Source: Actinospica robiniae DSM 44927
GTDB taxonomy: Bacteria > Actinomycetota > Actinomycetes > Streptomycetales > Catenulisporaceae
Assembly: GCF_000504285.1 (NCBI RefSeq)
Contig: NZ_KI632511.1
Location: 6,926,154-6,990,153, forward strand
DNA length: 64,000 bases
Reading direction: 5' to 3'
Shown: positions 8,186 to 16,462 of the stretch, piece by piece
Position numbering within the stretch: the stretch's first letter is position 1
How the letters are laid out: the number at the start of each line of letters is the position of its first letter
Made by a program: the position numbers and the translations under genes
Notes under the pieces: model-generated
Database searches by the model: none
Told to the model about the DNA's origin: nothing
What the model saw: the letters and a program-made list of their open reading frames with translations, nothing else

Positions 8186-9592
8186 TCAATAGGAGGGAGT
8201 TCGGCCAAAACCAATGCTGTTGCGGTCTAAGTGCAGTCCGCGCTGAGCCAGTAGGGTAAGTACGTCCCTGCCAGTGCCTAGCGGCAGGGATGCGGCTGAG
8301 TGGGCGAGAGCGAGCGGGATAACTGCGTTCGGATATAGCCGCGTCTGGAAGCGGTCGAGTGCTTCCAATGTGGCTCGAAGGGTTGGGTAGCTTTCGAGCA
8401 TTTCGCACGGATTGGCATCAACTGGGCCGCTCTCGTAAGGTTGGCCGGACGGTATGCGAGGTACAGTGAGTACGAGCATCTGTTCTGTCGTCGTCTTATA
8501 GAAGAAGCGGCGACCGTAAAATTCATCCTTTCCATAGATGCCGGCGCTGGCGCGTCGGCGGATTTTTTCACTAATGTAAGTATTATCTAGTGTCATAACG
8601 CTGCCTGCAGGGATATGCTCGGAAATTGCGGCGGCGTGATCGACAAAAGTGCCGGTCTTCTCAATACCAACAAGCAGCGGTACGCCGTGGCCTTGTTCTT
8701 GTAGCCATCGACATAACCTGCCCCAGTATTCGACCATGCGTCGCTTCAAGGGAGCAGTGGGTCCGTGGAATGCCAATGGGCCGTCGGTTATGAACATGCC
8801 TGAGCTGAGAGCCATCGGTGCATATCGTGCGAAGTTGTCGATATAAGCGAGTGAGAGAAGCCGTTCTGCGACATTCATCGTTCGCGTCAGAATATCTGCG
8901 TTCGGCCCCTCATCGGCATATTCTTCGTGCGTGCGAAGAAGGTCTGTCGGGTACAACGCGCCATGGCATCCGGAACATTGCGTCGGCTCACTCCCAACCT
9001 CCTGGTTGGGCTGGCCGCACTCGGGGCACTTGCCAAGGGTCGTTCGGACGCTCGCCTCTGGCTGTCCTGGGTCGCCGTGTAGGCGGAGTAGTGCATCCAC
9101 CAGTGAGTACGGGGTTCCAAAGTCGGCAATGGCCTGCCGCTTGAAGGTCTCGAACAGCTCGACCCGCCACGACTCGACCCCGGACATCTTCGGCCGAGTC
9201 ACTTGTGAGCCAGGTAAAACAGTCTGGATAGTCTGGCGCGTCTGAGCGCGTTGCACTTTACGGGCATCGACGAGGCCGTCTACGCGCGCATTGAGAAACT
9301 CATCGACGCGAACGAGCACGCCGGCGATTTGGATATACCCAACTCGTACGGACGGATAAGCTTGCCGCGCTTCAATCTCTTGGTCTGAGCCATCGAACGA
9401 GATTACAAAGGTTGGGCCGTTGTGCCGATCTAACGACAACTCGCTTAGGTCGTGGCAACGACTCACGACAGCCGGAGGCTCGTCCACGGATAGAGTAGGG
9501 GTCTCCCACCGGGAAAGAGCCTCGACTATGAGTGGGCTCTCGGCGGAAGGCAGATGGCCGAGCCGGGAAGCTCTCTCATTGGAGTAGGGCAT
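8186..9592 (-). CDS. NurA-like nuclease with zinc-ribbon insertion
   Basis: A 468-residue protein with the NurA layout. SFDGSDQE (D67) is the first metal site, ITDGPL (D270) and LVGIEKTGTFVDHA (E311) follow, and a C-terminal ALAHSAASLPLGTGRDVL segment carries a His (H431). NurA proteins are 5'-3' exonucleases/endonucleases that work with a hexameric HerA translocase. The HerA-like gene lies immediately upstream and shares one base (TGATG), so the two are translationally coupled. An unusual insert, CPECG...CSGCH (C189, C192, C206, C209), forms a predicted zinc ribbon. Composition is lower in GC than the chromosome. Family membership rests on motifs and partnership; catalysis is inferred. Confidence 0.8.
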   Translation of the reverse strand: MPYSNERASRLGHLPSAESPLIVEALSRWETPTLSVDEPPAVVSRCHDLSELSLDRHNGPTFVISFDGSDQEIEARQAYPSVRVGYIQIAGVLVRVDEFLNARVDGLVDARKVQRAQTRQTIQTVLPGSQVTRPKMSGVESWRVELFETFKRQAIADFGTPYSLVDALLRLHGDPGQPEASVRTTLGKCPECGQPNQEVGSEPTQCSGCHGALYPTDLLRTHEEYADEGPNADILTRTMNVAERLLSLAYIDNFARYAPMALSSGMFITDGPLAFHGPTAPLKRRMVEYWGRLCRWLQEQGHGVPLLVGIEKTGTFVDHAAAISEHIPAGSVMTLDNTYISEKIRRRASAGIYGKDEFYGRRFFYKTTTEQMLVLTVPRIPSGQPYESGPVDANPCEMLESYPTLRATLEALDRFQTRLYPNAVIPLALAHSAASLPLGTGRDVLTLLAQRGLHLDRNSIGFGRTPSY

Positions 9593-11688
9593 CAGGCGAC
9601 CGTCTCGACTTCGTTAGGGGGCAGGCCAGCAGCTTTCCGTGCACGATTGATCATATCGTGATCGAATTTTGCAATCTGAACTGGGACAATATACTTCCCG
9701 GAAAATGTCTTCATCCTGGCGAACCCTCGCTCCTCTGAACGCCGGATTTCGTCGGAGAAAACTGCAAAATCATAATAGTGCGCAAGCTCCCTGGTCTCAT
9801 GATCTGAGTTCAGGTGCGCAATGATCCAGTTGTGCGTATTTGACAGAATTCGCCGGTCGACAGAAGAGACCTCTTGGGTCGCGTAGATTAGTCCAATTTC
9901 ATATTTGGCAGACTCTTTGGCCAGACGCACCCACGGGTCGGTTTCGTTCTTATTCGCCTTTTCGCGATCGAATAGGCGGTGAGCTTCCTCTACGACTATC
10001 TGCATGGGCAGGGGGTCCTGGTTGCTTCGGAAGCGTTGGTTAGCCATATCTAGCAGGCCACGGACGAGACGCTCGGAAAGCATAGTTGCGACGCGTTCGG
10101 AGCCGTATGAAAGGTCAACGATGACGACCATTCCTGCCGTCAGATCCTTAATGACTTCGGGGAGCAAGCTTGTGGAGGCTTTGGGATCATGAAAATCCGT
10201 GGACGCCCTCAGCCTATTAAGAACGGCGGATCCGCCACTCCCATCGTACGCCGCACGTATGGCCATAAATGGCGCACAATTGCGCCAGGTAGCCACATCT
10301 GGTCCCTGGTACGGCTTGTTGGTCGTGGCCTTCTCGGCTGCTTGGATATTCCTGCACAACCAGTCCATCGTGTTCTTGAGCCCGTCCATGGTCCTGATTC
10401 TGACCATGCCCTTATCTTCCTTCTGCAAGGTCGACGGGCCAAAATCTAATATAATGGCGTCAGATAAGGTCGAGGCCATTATGAATGTTATACCAGGCCA
10501 ATTATTTGGGACCTTGAAGCCGGCCTTCGCGAGCAGAGCATACAGGGCGAAGCGCCCACGGAACATGCCCGTTCGGGCCGCACGGTATCCGTCATCGTTC
10601 CTGCCGCCGGGATAATTGTCAGCATCAGGGTCGTCAATCTCCGCGGCCCTGAAGGCTTGCACGTAGCCCGCTTCCAGGTCCCCAACACATTCGTCTATCA
10701 GGCCGCGGGCTGCCGAGAGTTCGGCTTGACCATAGAAGTTGATGGTCAACGAGCGTTCCTGCTTATTATCCGCACTCGCGCCCAGCCTGTAGATTCTTAC
10801 CCATTCTTCGCCGAGAAGTCTGAGTCCGGTCTGGTCCTGCTGATTGACTGAGGCATATTCGCCTTGAGGGTCGAAGATCAATTGCCCTATCGGGCGCTTC
10901 GTTGCGACCGAGTGCTCAAAAATTGCAGTGCATATTGTCTTGTTCGTATTTGACTTGCCGGCACGCGTCATACCGAGGACAGCGGTCTTGCGGGCGATGA
11001 AATCTGTGACGCGGACCTGTACGGGAACCTCGCTAAGGCCGGCAGAAACGGCCCGCCTACGGGTTGCGGCAAAACGTACGCGTCCTAGTTCGATCAGGGC
11101 AGGCTTCACATTATCGCGGATCTCGTCAGGAGTACGCTGAGGATATGAAGCTAGGAATTCAAGTACCTTGGCGGAAGGCGTATAGACGAAGTAGCGCGCA
11201 CCAGCGTATACATTATCGATGTCGGCACCGAACTGGACATACTGCTGGTTCTTTACGCTGTCTGGATAAAAGGTTCCGAGCACGTCGCATTCGAAGGCTG
11301 ACATTTGGATCTGCCCCTCGGTCAAGGTGTCGAGGATTTCGGATGGCCGGCGGTCACGCAGGTCGGCATCGCGCATGGCAGCCATACGGGTCGCAACGAC
11401 TTCTGACTGGTTGGGCAAGTGAGCGACGCCTCGCACGCGCAGAAGGATGATCTCGTCCTCGTCCAGCGGTTGCTGGGTCTCCTGGTTGGGTGCCGTAGCA
11501 GCTGCGAGGAGGAAGCCATGCCGTGGCACGCCACCGCACTCTCGCTTGAGAAGATCATCTGTGATGACCGTCGCGCGCTCGTAGTCCAGGTGGTAGATCC
11601 CGCCCAGCCTTTTGGCATCCTTGAGCAAAGCGAGTAGAGGGCTTGCTTCAGCGATCGCCTGCGCGGCGATCCCAGAGTACGTAGTCAT
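9592..11688 (-). CDS. HerA-like hexameric ATPase (DUF87/FtsK-HerA superfamily)
   Basis: A 698-residue protein. An N-terminal beta-barrel-like part of ~230 residues precedes Walker A GMTRAGKSN (residues 239-247), LIFDPQGEYAS (270-280), Walker B IVVEEAHRLF (564-573), and a sensor/arginine-finger stretch GLIYATQEVSSVDRRILSN (599-617). The FDPQGEY and ATQxxxxVD motifs are typical of HerA ATPases, which pump duplex DNA through a ring and drive NurA nuclease. The ATG at 11688 has GGAG nine bases upstream. It lies 78 bases after the methyltransferase stop and overlaps the NurA start by one base. HerA-like ATPases also occur in several phage-defence systems with other effectors. Confidence 0.88.
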   Translation of the reverse strand: MTTYSGIAAQAIAEASPLLALLKDAKRLGGIYHLDYERATVITDDLLKRECGGVPRHGFLLAAATAPNQETQQPLDEDEIILLRVRGVAHLPNQSEVVATRMAAMRDADLRDRRPSEILDTLTEGQIQMSAFECDVLGTFYPDSVKNQQYVQFGADIDNVYAGARYFVYTPSAKVLEFLASYPQRTPDEIRDNVKPALIELGRVRFAATRRRAVSAGLSEVPVQVRVTDFIARKTAVLGMTRAGKSNTNKTICTAIFEHSVATKRPIGQLIFDPQGEYASVNQQDQTGLRLLGEEWVRIYRLGASADNKQERSLTINFYGQAELSAARGLIDECVGDLEAGYVQAFRAAEIDDPDADNYPGGRNDDGYRAARTGMFRGRFALYALLAKAGFKVPNNWPGITFIMASTLSDAIILDFGPSTLQKEDKGMVRIRTMDGLKNTMDWLCRNIQAAEKATTNKPYQGPDVATWRNCAPFMAIRAAYDGSGGSAVLNRLRASTDFHDPKASTSLLPEVIKDLTAGMVVIVDLSYGSERVATMLSERLVRGLLDMANQRFRSNQDPLPMQIVVEEAHRLFDREKANKNETDPWVRLAKESAKYEIGLIYATQEVSSVDRRILSNTHNWIIAHLNSDHETRELAHYYDFAVFSDEIRRSEERGFARMKTFSGKYIVPVQIAKFDHDMINRARKAAGLPPNEVETVA

Positions 11689-11766
11689 CGCTGTCTGCTC
11701 CAGGAGTCTGGGAGTCTCTAGGCTGCTGGTACCTTCCTAGCAGAAGACGGCGACACCGCGGCGGGT

Positions 11767-12762
11767 TTAGATGACTTGGCTCCGTGACTCAGGCGGCAGG
11801 TCTGGGTAGTTGGTCACGAGCAACTCACTGCGCACTGAGCGTTTCTCCGAGCCTGCTGCCGTGTACCTGTGAGGGATGCTGAGGCGAGTGACCCCTGGGA
11901 CATGTGCGTAAAGAGTTCTGATCGTCTCGTTGTCATCGTATGACAGCAGCCATCGAAAGTTCGTAGCTTGAGCAAGCTCTCGAGCAAGCGCCTCGTGTTG
12001 GTCGGACTCGAAGGACCATTCATAGAGGTAAGGAGCCTTCTCGACGTACGGAGGGTCGAGGTAGACGGCGAGCTCGTCCAAACTAAGGTGGGCATACTCC
12101 TGCATGAGGCGTTGGAAGGTCTCTCGCCAGTCGAGATTCCATACGTCCAGGATTCGACCCGTCGCAGCGAGATCGCCGACGGCCTTCAGGCGACGCTCCA
12201 GGCCTGCTTTGCCGAACCTGCAGTCGATCTTATAGGGCGAGGCTTGAGCCCGGCCGCCGATGGGTCCAGCGCGGCCATGCAAGATGCCGGAGAAGGTCGT
12301 GCGGTTCAGGAACAGGCACTTCATGGCCTTGTCCCTTCGACTTCGCGGTTCTGCGAGCCGCCACCAGTCCCATCGATCCAGCGTCACTGGTTCGGCATGC
12401 ATGGCCCCGATGAGCCAAGACGTGTCGAAGGCCGCGACGTACCAAAATGCCGCAACTAGTGGGTCAGCGTCGGCGAGGATCACATGATCAACGATGCCTC
12501 GGCCTGCCATGTGCAGTGCTGTCGTAGCTCCACCGCAAAAGGGTTCTACGAAAAGCCGTGGCGGGGGTACGTTCGCGCGGATCATGTTCTCAATGACGGG
12601 CGTGAGCTGGCGCTTCGCGCCAGGGTACCGCAACGGGCTCACGACGCTCTGCTCGAAGAAGCGGCTGTCTGTAAGCGGGCCCGGCTTGTCCCTAACATCA
12701 GCCGGAGTCCAAGGCGTCCGGCGAGCAGCCCGTTGGGGAGAGCTACCGCCGCCTGCCACCAC
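11767..12762 (-). CDS. Dam-type adenine-specific DNA methyltransferase (D12 class)
   Basis: N6-adenine DNA methyltransferase. SPLRYPGAKRQL opens the catalytic domain, FVEPFCGGAT (residues 71-80) is the SAM-binding motif, ILADADP follows, and YLDPPYVEKAPYLY carries the DPPY catalytic motif (236-239). Arrangement and size (331 residues) fit the D12 class that includes Dam and DpnM. The GTG at 12762 or the next GTG at 12759 follows a strong GGGAGG, giving ~40 residues before the domain; an internal GTG at 12642 would start just before it. Its recognition site is unknown. No ordinary restriction endonuclease is next to it; the neighbours are HerA and NurA, so it may protect self DNA from that pair. 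Confidence 0.92.
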   Translation of the reverse strand: MVAGGGSSPQRAARRTPWTPADVRDKPGPLTDSRFFEQSVVSPLRYPGAKRQLTPVIENMIRANVPPPRLFVEPFCGGATTALHMAGRGIVDHVILADADPLVAAFWYVAAFDTSWLIGAMHAEPVTLDRWDWWRLAEPRSRRDKAMKCLFLNRTTFSGILHGRAGPIGGRAQASPYKIDCRFGKAGLERRLKAVGDLAATGRILDVWNLDWRETFQRLMQEYAHLSLDELAVYLDPPYVEKAPYLYEWSFESDQHEALARELAQATNFRWLLSYDDNETIRTLYAHVPGVTRLSIPHRYTAAGSEKRSVRSELLVTNYPDLPPESRSQVI

Positions 12763-12996
12763 ACCTCCCGTTTACGCTTGTGTCCTACGGATGTAGGCCA
12801 GCACGCAAGCGTAGTCTCCCACGTGCGGCTGCTGCTGCAACAGGGTCGATCGACCTTCTTAGCAGGGGGCTTACGACCGAGCTGGGTTGGGCAAGTTGCT
12901 AACGCAGGGCCTCCTCTCGTGACGGCTTGCGGGCAAATATGAAGATATCGGGCACCTGTTTTCCATCTTCGCTACGAGCTGCATTGGAGACGACGC

Positions 12997-13797
12997 CTAC
13001 AGGCGGTCTAGCATGGCTTTGGCGATTGCTGCGCTGGTACGTGCTGCCATATCAGCCTCCCGGTTGGCGACTGACGCAGGTGCTGGCCGGCCGTGGCCCG
13101 TGCCCTGAGCATTGCGGAACCTGTTCACGCTGAGTGCCAGAGCAAAAAGCCCCTCTTCGATTGCCTTCGCGGGGTTGGCGTTCGCCGCAGCGTTTGGCGT
13201 TGGGACGGACATGCCGAGCAGCTGAAAGGCTCCGGCAAGGGTGCTGGGGAAGTTCTGGCCAGGGCTATATCCACCGCCACGCTCTGTCAGGACGTGCCGG
13301 GCGACGGCTTCGACCAGATCCTTGCTGCTGCCGAGCTTAAGTTCCGCGTCGGCCCCGGCGACGTTGATCCGGCGCACGTATCCATGGAGCGCCTTCGTCA
13401 ACTGCTTGCCTGTCAACTGCTCGATGACGGTCGCGTGAAGATCGCCTTCGGCCGTGAGGACGAAGCCGACGCGCTCGAAGGCGCGCTGGGCCGCAGCAAT
13501 TGCTTCGGCGCCCGCGTACTGGTCGCCGGCCTTGAGAAAACAGCCTTTAGCGCGCATCAGGGCAACCAGCCGCTCTGCGAGGTGTAGCCCGGCAGCGGGA
13601 TTCTGCTCCGAGGCGTAGTCGAAGACCTCACGGACGCGTTTCATCTTTGACACTGTCGTAGTCGCCGTCAGTCTGGGATCTCCACCGGACAGACCCGTCT
13701 TGGCGAATGCCTGGGTGAGCTGGTCATGTGACGGACCGAGACCGGTGGGTCCGAAGAAGGCGCCGAGCACGGCTCCGATCTCGAACAGGTCTTGCAT
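12997..13797 (-). CDS. Abi_C/HEPN-like abortive infection protein
   Basis: A 266-residue protein starting MQDLFEIGAVLGAFFG; this ATG is chosen over one at 13857 because AGGAGAGG lies just upstream. The C-terminal half resembles the abortive-infection C-terminal (Abi_C) domain: GSSKDLVEAVARHVL (156-170), FPSTLAGAFQLLGM, and near the end NRFRNAQGTGHGR. R228-x6-H235 in that last stretch fits the HEPN RNase pattern (R, 4-6 residues, H). HEPN proteins commonly act as RNase toxins in defence. It is first in the minus-strand cluster, followed after 234 bases by the adenine methyltransferase. Whether it is co-transcribed with the rest is not known. Confidence 0.72.
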   Translation of the reverse strand: MQDLFEIGAVLGAFFGPTGLGPSHDQLTQAFAKTGLSGGDPRLTATTTVSKMKRVREVFDYASEQNPAAGLHLAERLVALMRAKGCFLKAGDQYAGAEAIAAAQRAFERVGFVLTAEGDLHATVIEQLTGKQLTKALHGYVRRINVAGADAELKLGSSKDLVEAVARHVLTERGGGYSPGQNFPSTLAGAFQLLGMSVPTPNAAANANPAKAIEEGLFALALSVNRFRNAQGTGHGRPAPASVANREADMAARTSAAIAKAMLDRL

Positions 13798-14182
13798 CGC
13801 AGCCTCTCCTGGGGAAAGTCGAACAAGGTGTCCCAGGATACGCAAAGATCCAGTCATATCATAGTTCGTTTATTTCGCCAGGTTCGCCACCCTATGTAAG
13901 CCTCGTGGAGCTTCGTGATCATAACGGCCTCCCGGTTCTTGCCCTGTTGTTTCGAGTCTTTTTGGTGATGGCCGCACTGGGTACCCGTCGGGCCGGCTCC
14001 GGGGACGGGCTTCCGGCTGCGTTACCCATCGGGTCTGGCGCACGTTCCGTCGGCGGTGCCCCGCCGTACGCTCTCGAACGTGGGTTCGTTCGAGCATTGA
14101 CTACTCCCGGCTACGATGCTCTAATCCAACTAGATCTAGCCACGGTGGCTTGATTTGGACCCACATCTTGTGGAGGTCTGCG
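13798..14182. other. 385-base gap between HEPN-like and DUF1883 genes
   Basis: Divergent upstream regions for the minus-strand defence cluster and the plus-strand DUF1883 gene. AGGAGAGG for the HEPN-like gene is at 13803-13810. AT-rich patches occur near 13850-13875 and 14110-14150 and probably hold the two promoters. Open frames here have poor codon bias, so no gene is called. Confidence 0.4.
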
Positions 14183-14452
14183 ATGTCGTTCCTCAACTAC
14201 GATCTCGGGAGCCTTGCTGCGGGTGAGATCGTGACTGTGACCCTCGAGGGGGTTGCGTCAAACGTCATGCTCATGCGTCCGGCGGAAGTGCAGAACTTCG
14301 TTGCGCGCCGTCGCTTCCGGTACCACGGCGGGTATGTTCGGAAGTCGCCGGTGTCCCTTCAGGCGCCGAGCGCTGGCCAGTGGCATCTCATCGTGCAGCC
14401 GAAGGGTGGTGACGTTCGGGCCAGCGTGCGTGTCCGCCACAGGGTTTTGTGA
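14183..14452 (+). CDS. DUF1883 domain protein
   Basis: An 89-residue single-domain protein, MSFLNYDLGSLAAGEIVTVT at the start, then YHGGYVRKSPVSLQAPSAGQWHLIV and a closing ASVRVRH. This is the DUF1883 pattern: a small beta-rich domain, found alone or fused to TIR domains in bacteria. Its biochemical role is not established. The ATG at 14183 follows TGGAGG at 14170-14175. It sits at the right edge of the accessory island, after the HerA-NurA cluster, and its 3' flank carries a strongly folded repeat (14529-14612). Confidence 0.8.
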   Translation: MSFLNYDLGSLAAGEIVTVTLEGVASNVMLMRPAEVQNFVARRRFRYHGGYVRKSPVSLQAPSAGQWHLIVQPKGGDVRASVRVRHRVL

Positions 14453-14528
14453 CCGGGTCTGTTCCGTCGCTGTTCCGTGAGAGCTCGGAAAGCAGCCGAA
14501 ACGGATGGAAGAGGTTGAGAAGTGAAAG

Positions 14529-14612
14529 GCCAGGTGGGAGTGGTTGTGCGGCGCTTCCATCGCACAACCACTCCCCGCAGGGAGAGATCAAGCTCTTCTT
14601 CCCCGACCTGGC
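14529..14612. repeat. three-way-junction inverted-repeat element
   Basis: Nested complementary arms seen directly. An outer 7-bp stem pairs GCCAGGT (14529-14535) with ACCTGGC (14606-14612). A perfect 15-bp hairpin pairs 14536-14550 with 14561-14575 around a 10-base loop. A short AGAG/CTCT hairpin (14583-14586 with 14593-14596) completes a three-way junction. The element lies 76 bases after the DUF1883 stop. It could be a structured RNA, a terminator or a recombination site; there is no U tract, so a simple intrinsic terminator is not the obvious reading. Confidence 0.55.
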
Positions 14613-14639
14613 GTAGGACCGCCCCGGGGGAGGGGCGAA

Positions 14640-14664
14640 GACGAATCAGCTAGGACGAATCAGC
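14640..14664. repeat. short direct repeat, 11 bases x 2
   Basis: GACGAATCAGC occurs at 14640-14650 and again at 14654-14664. A GC-rich imperfect hairpin (about 14664-14693) follows and probably terminates the minus-strand MarR gene. The repeat pair may be a protein-binding site or a chance duplication. Confidence 0.4.
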
Positions 14665-14703
14665 CCGGTGCGACGCGAAGGCGCGCGCCGGGCTTCGTCG
14701 TGC

Positions 14704-15162
14704 TCAGCCCGTCGGCGCGAGGAGCTGTCGCAGTAGTCCGATGAACTGATCCCGCTGCGCTGCCGTCAGCGGTGCCAGTAAGGCGTCTTGGACGCCTCCG
14801 ACGACCGCGTCGAGGTCGGCGAGTGTCTGCATGCCCGCGGGGGTGATCGTGACGATGTTGCGGCGCTTGTTCTCGGGGTCGACGCGGCGCTCGACGAGGT
14901 CGCGCGCTTCGAGGTCGGTGAGCGCCGCGGTCACGTCGCTGCGGTCGATGCCGGTGCTGCGGCCGAGTTCGGCCTGGCTCGCCTGGCCTTCTTCCAGCGC
15001 GGCGAGGAGCCGGAAGTGGTAGCCGCGCAAGCCGTCGCCATGCTCTTCGAAGCCCGAGGCGAGCAGCGCGGACGAACGGGCGAAGGTGCGGCTGATGAGC
15101 CAGGTCGGGCGGTCTTTGACGCGGTCGGGGGCGCGGTCGGGCTCATGGTGGCGGGTCGGCAT
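14704..15162 (-). CDS. MarR-family transcriptional regulator
   Basis: A 152-residue winged-helix regulator starting MPTRHHEPDRAPDRVKD; the ATG at 15162 has GGGAG 4 bases upstream and longer frames have no support. The core reads LRGYHFRLLAALEEGQASQAELGRSTGIDRSDVTAALTDLEARDLVERR, then the wing DPENKRRNIVTITPAG, which is the MarR signature. Such proteins usually repress their own gene and a divergent neighbour until a small ligand or oxidant releases them. Three overlapping palindromes between this start and the divergent gene at 15248 are the likely operator. Confidence 0.92.
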   Translation of the reverse strand: MPTRHHEPDRAPDRVKDRPTWLISRTFARSSALLASGFEEHGDGLRGYHFRLLAALEEGQASQAELGRSTGIDRSDVTAALTDLEARDLVERRVDPENKRRNIVTITPAGMQTLADLDAVVGGVQDALLAPLTAAQRDQFIGLLRQLLAPTG

Positions 15163-15181
15163 GGCTCCCAGACTAGCCGTC

Positions 15182-15236
15182 GTTGGCGCGGCCAACATCT
15201 GATATGTTGGTCGAGCCAACTGTTGGCGCGACCAAC
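15182..15236. promoter_or_regulatory. MarR operator: three GTTGG-N5-CCAAC palindromes
   Basis: GTTGG-N5-CCAAC occurs at 15182-15196, 15206-15220 and 15222-15236. The first and second are also linked by CCAACAT-N5-ATGTTGG (15192-15210). The sites fill the space between the divergent MarR and 15248 starts, so occupancy would control both. Confidence 0.75.
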
Positions 15237-15247
15237 AAGGAGAGCTG

Positions 15248-15904
15248 ATGCGCGTCCTGATCGTCGGCCGGAGCCCGAGCGTGCTCCTCGAAGCTGTCGA
15301 CATCCTCCGCGGCCGGGGCTACCGGGCCGACGCCACCAACCAGTTCGACGACGTCTTGACCGATTACGACGCCGCGGACCTCGACATCCTCGTCTTCGGC
15401 GGCATGGTCCCCGTCGATACGAAGCAGTTCCTCCGTGAGGAGGTGGCGAAGGCGAACCCCGCAGTGACCTTCGTCCAGGGGCTTGCCGGCATGCCCGGAC
15501 TGATCGCGGCCCAGGTCGACGGGGTGGCCGCCGCCGAGGCTGTCGCGGCCGACGCGTCGGCGGGCACGTCAGTCGTCTACGACAGCCCTCGACGTTCCGT
15601 GCTGGTCACCCTCGTCGCGGCCGCTCACGTCACCGTCGAGGCCTGGTGGGGCACGTCCTTCCAGCCACCGGAGCCCCGAAGTGCGCACGCGGTCGTCTTC
15701 GACGAGCGGCTCTTGCCCGGCGAGCATGCGATCGCCATGCCCGACGACGTCCCCTCCGTGGCCTCGTTCGCGGCCGTCAGGATCGACGGTTCGGTCCACG
15801 TGTTCACGGTCGGGGAGATGCCGACCGCGATCACCCGGCTGGCGCCCGCCTCATCGTCGGATCAGCGGTTACCGCCGGTCGCGGCGGTGAACACGCACAG
15901 CTGA
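15248..15904 (+). CDS. Rossmann-like hypothetical protein, MarR target
   Basis: A 218-residue protein. The N-terminal half, MRVLIVGRSPSVLLEAVDIL then ADLDILVFGGMVP, looks like a small Rossmann-type nucleotide-binding fold, as found in NAD(P)-dependent or response-receiver-like proteins. The C-terminal half (about 100-205) is beta-rich without a recognised motif. It is transcribed away from the MarR gene with three palindromes between them, so it is most likely the regulated target and may act on the MarR ligand. GGAGAG lies at 15239-15244 just before the ATG. No catalytic residues can be named. Confidence 0.7.
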   Translation: MRVLIVGRSPSVLLEAVDILRGRGYRADATNQFDDVLTDYDAADLDILVFGGMVPVDTKQFLREEVAKANPAVTFVQGLAGMPGLIAAQVDGVAAAEAVAADASAGTSVVYDSPRRSVLVTLVAAAHVTVEAWWGTSFQPPEPRSAHAVVFDERLLPGEHAIAMPDDVPSVASFAAVRIDGSVHVFTVGEMPTAITRLAPASSSDQRLPPVAAVNTHS

Positions 15905-15966
15905 TCCCCCGTCGGCGGCGCCTGTGGACCGAAGCCTCCGGATCTCGGTCCTGGCATACTCGCGCC

Positions 15967-16407
15967 ATGACGACTGATCACAGCGCGCCGCACCTGATCA
16001 CCGGCGACCAGGACCCCGAACTCTCCGCCGTGCTGGATGCCGGACTGGACGAGTACAACTTCGCCGCGACCGGCACCAGCAAGGAGGATCAGGGGCACTT
16101 CTCGGTGAAGGTCGTCGACGGTGCGGGGCAGATCGTCGGCGGCCTGACCGCGTGGTACTGGGCCGGGCTGTGCGGCATCAGCATGCTGTGGGTCCGCGAG
16201 GGGCACCGCAAGGACGGCTGGGGCAGCAAGATCCTGCTCGCCGCCGAGCAGGAGGCCCGCCGACGCGGCTGCGACCGCGTCTGCGTGTCGTCTTTCACCT
16301 TCCAGGCGCCCGAGTTCTACCAGCGGCACGACTACGTCGAAACCGGCCGCACGCTGGGCATTCCCGGCGGCGCGGAGGACGTGCACATGTTCAAGCGGTT
16401 GATCTGA
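15967..16407 (+). CDS. GNAT-family N-acetyltransferase
   Basis: A 146-residue single GNAT domain. ISMLWVREGHRKDGWGSKIL is the acetyl-CoA binding segment (motif A, R/Q-x-x-G-x-G/A-like), AAEQEARRRGCDRVCVSSF follows, and FYQRHDYVETG is the closing motif. The substrate is not predictable. The ATG at 15967 follows a TACTCG box at 15957-15962 with almost no leader, so leaderless translation is plausible. It lies 62 bases after the MarR target and may or may not be under the same control. Confidence 0.9.
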   Translation: MTTDHSAPHLITGDQDPELSAVLDAGLDEYNFAATGTSKEDQGHFSVKVVDGAGQIVGGLTAWYWAGLCGISMLWVREGHRKDGWGSKILLAAEQEARRRGCDRVCVSSFTFQAPEFYQRHDYVETGRTLGIPGGAEDVHMFKRLI

Positions 16408-16462
16408 GCAAGTCCGGAAAACCGGCGGTGGGCCGAAGTTCGGCTCGGCTAAGATCCGCGGC

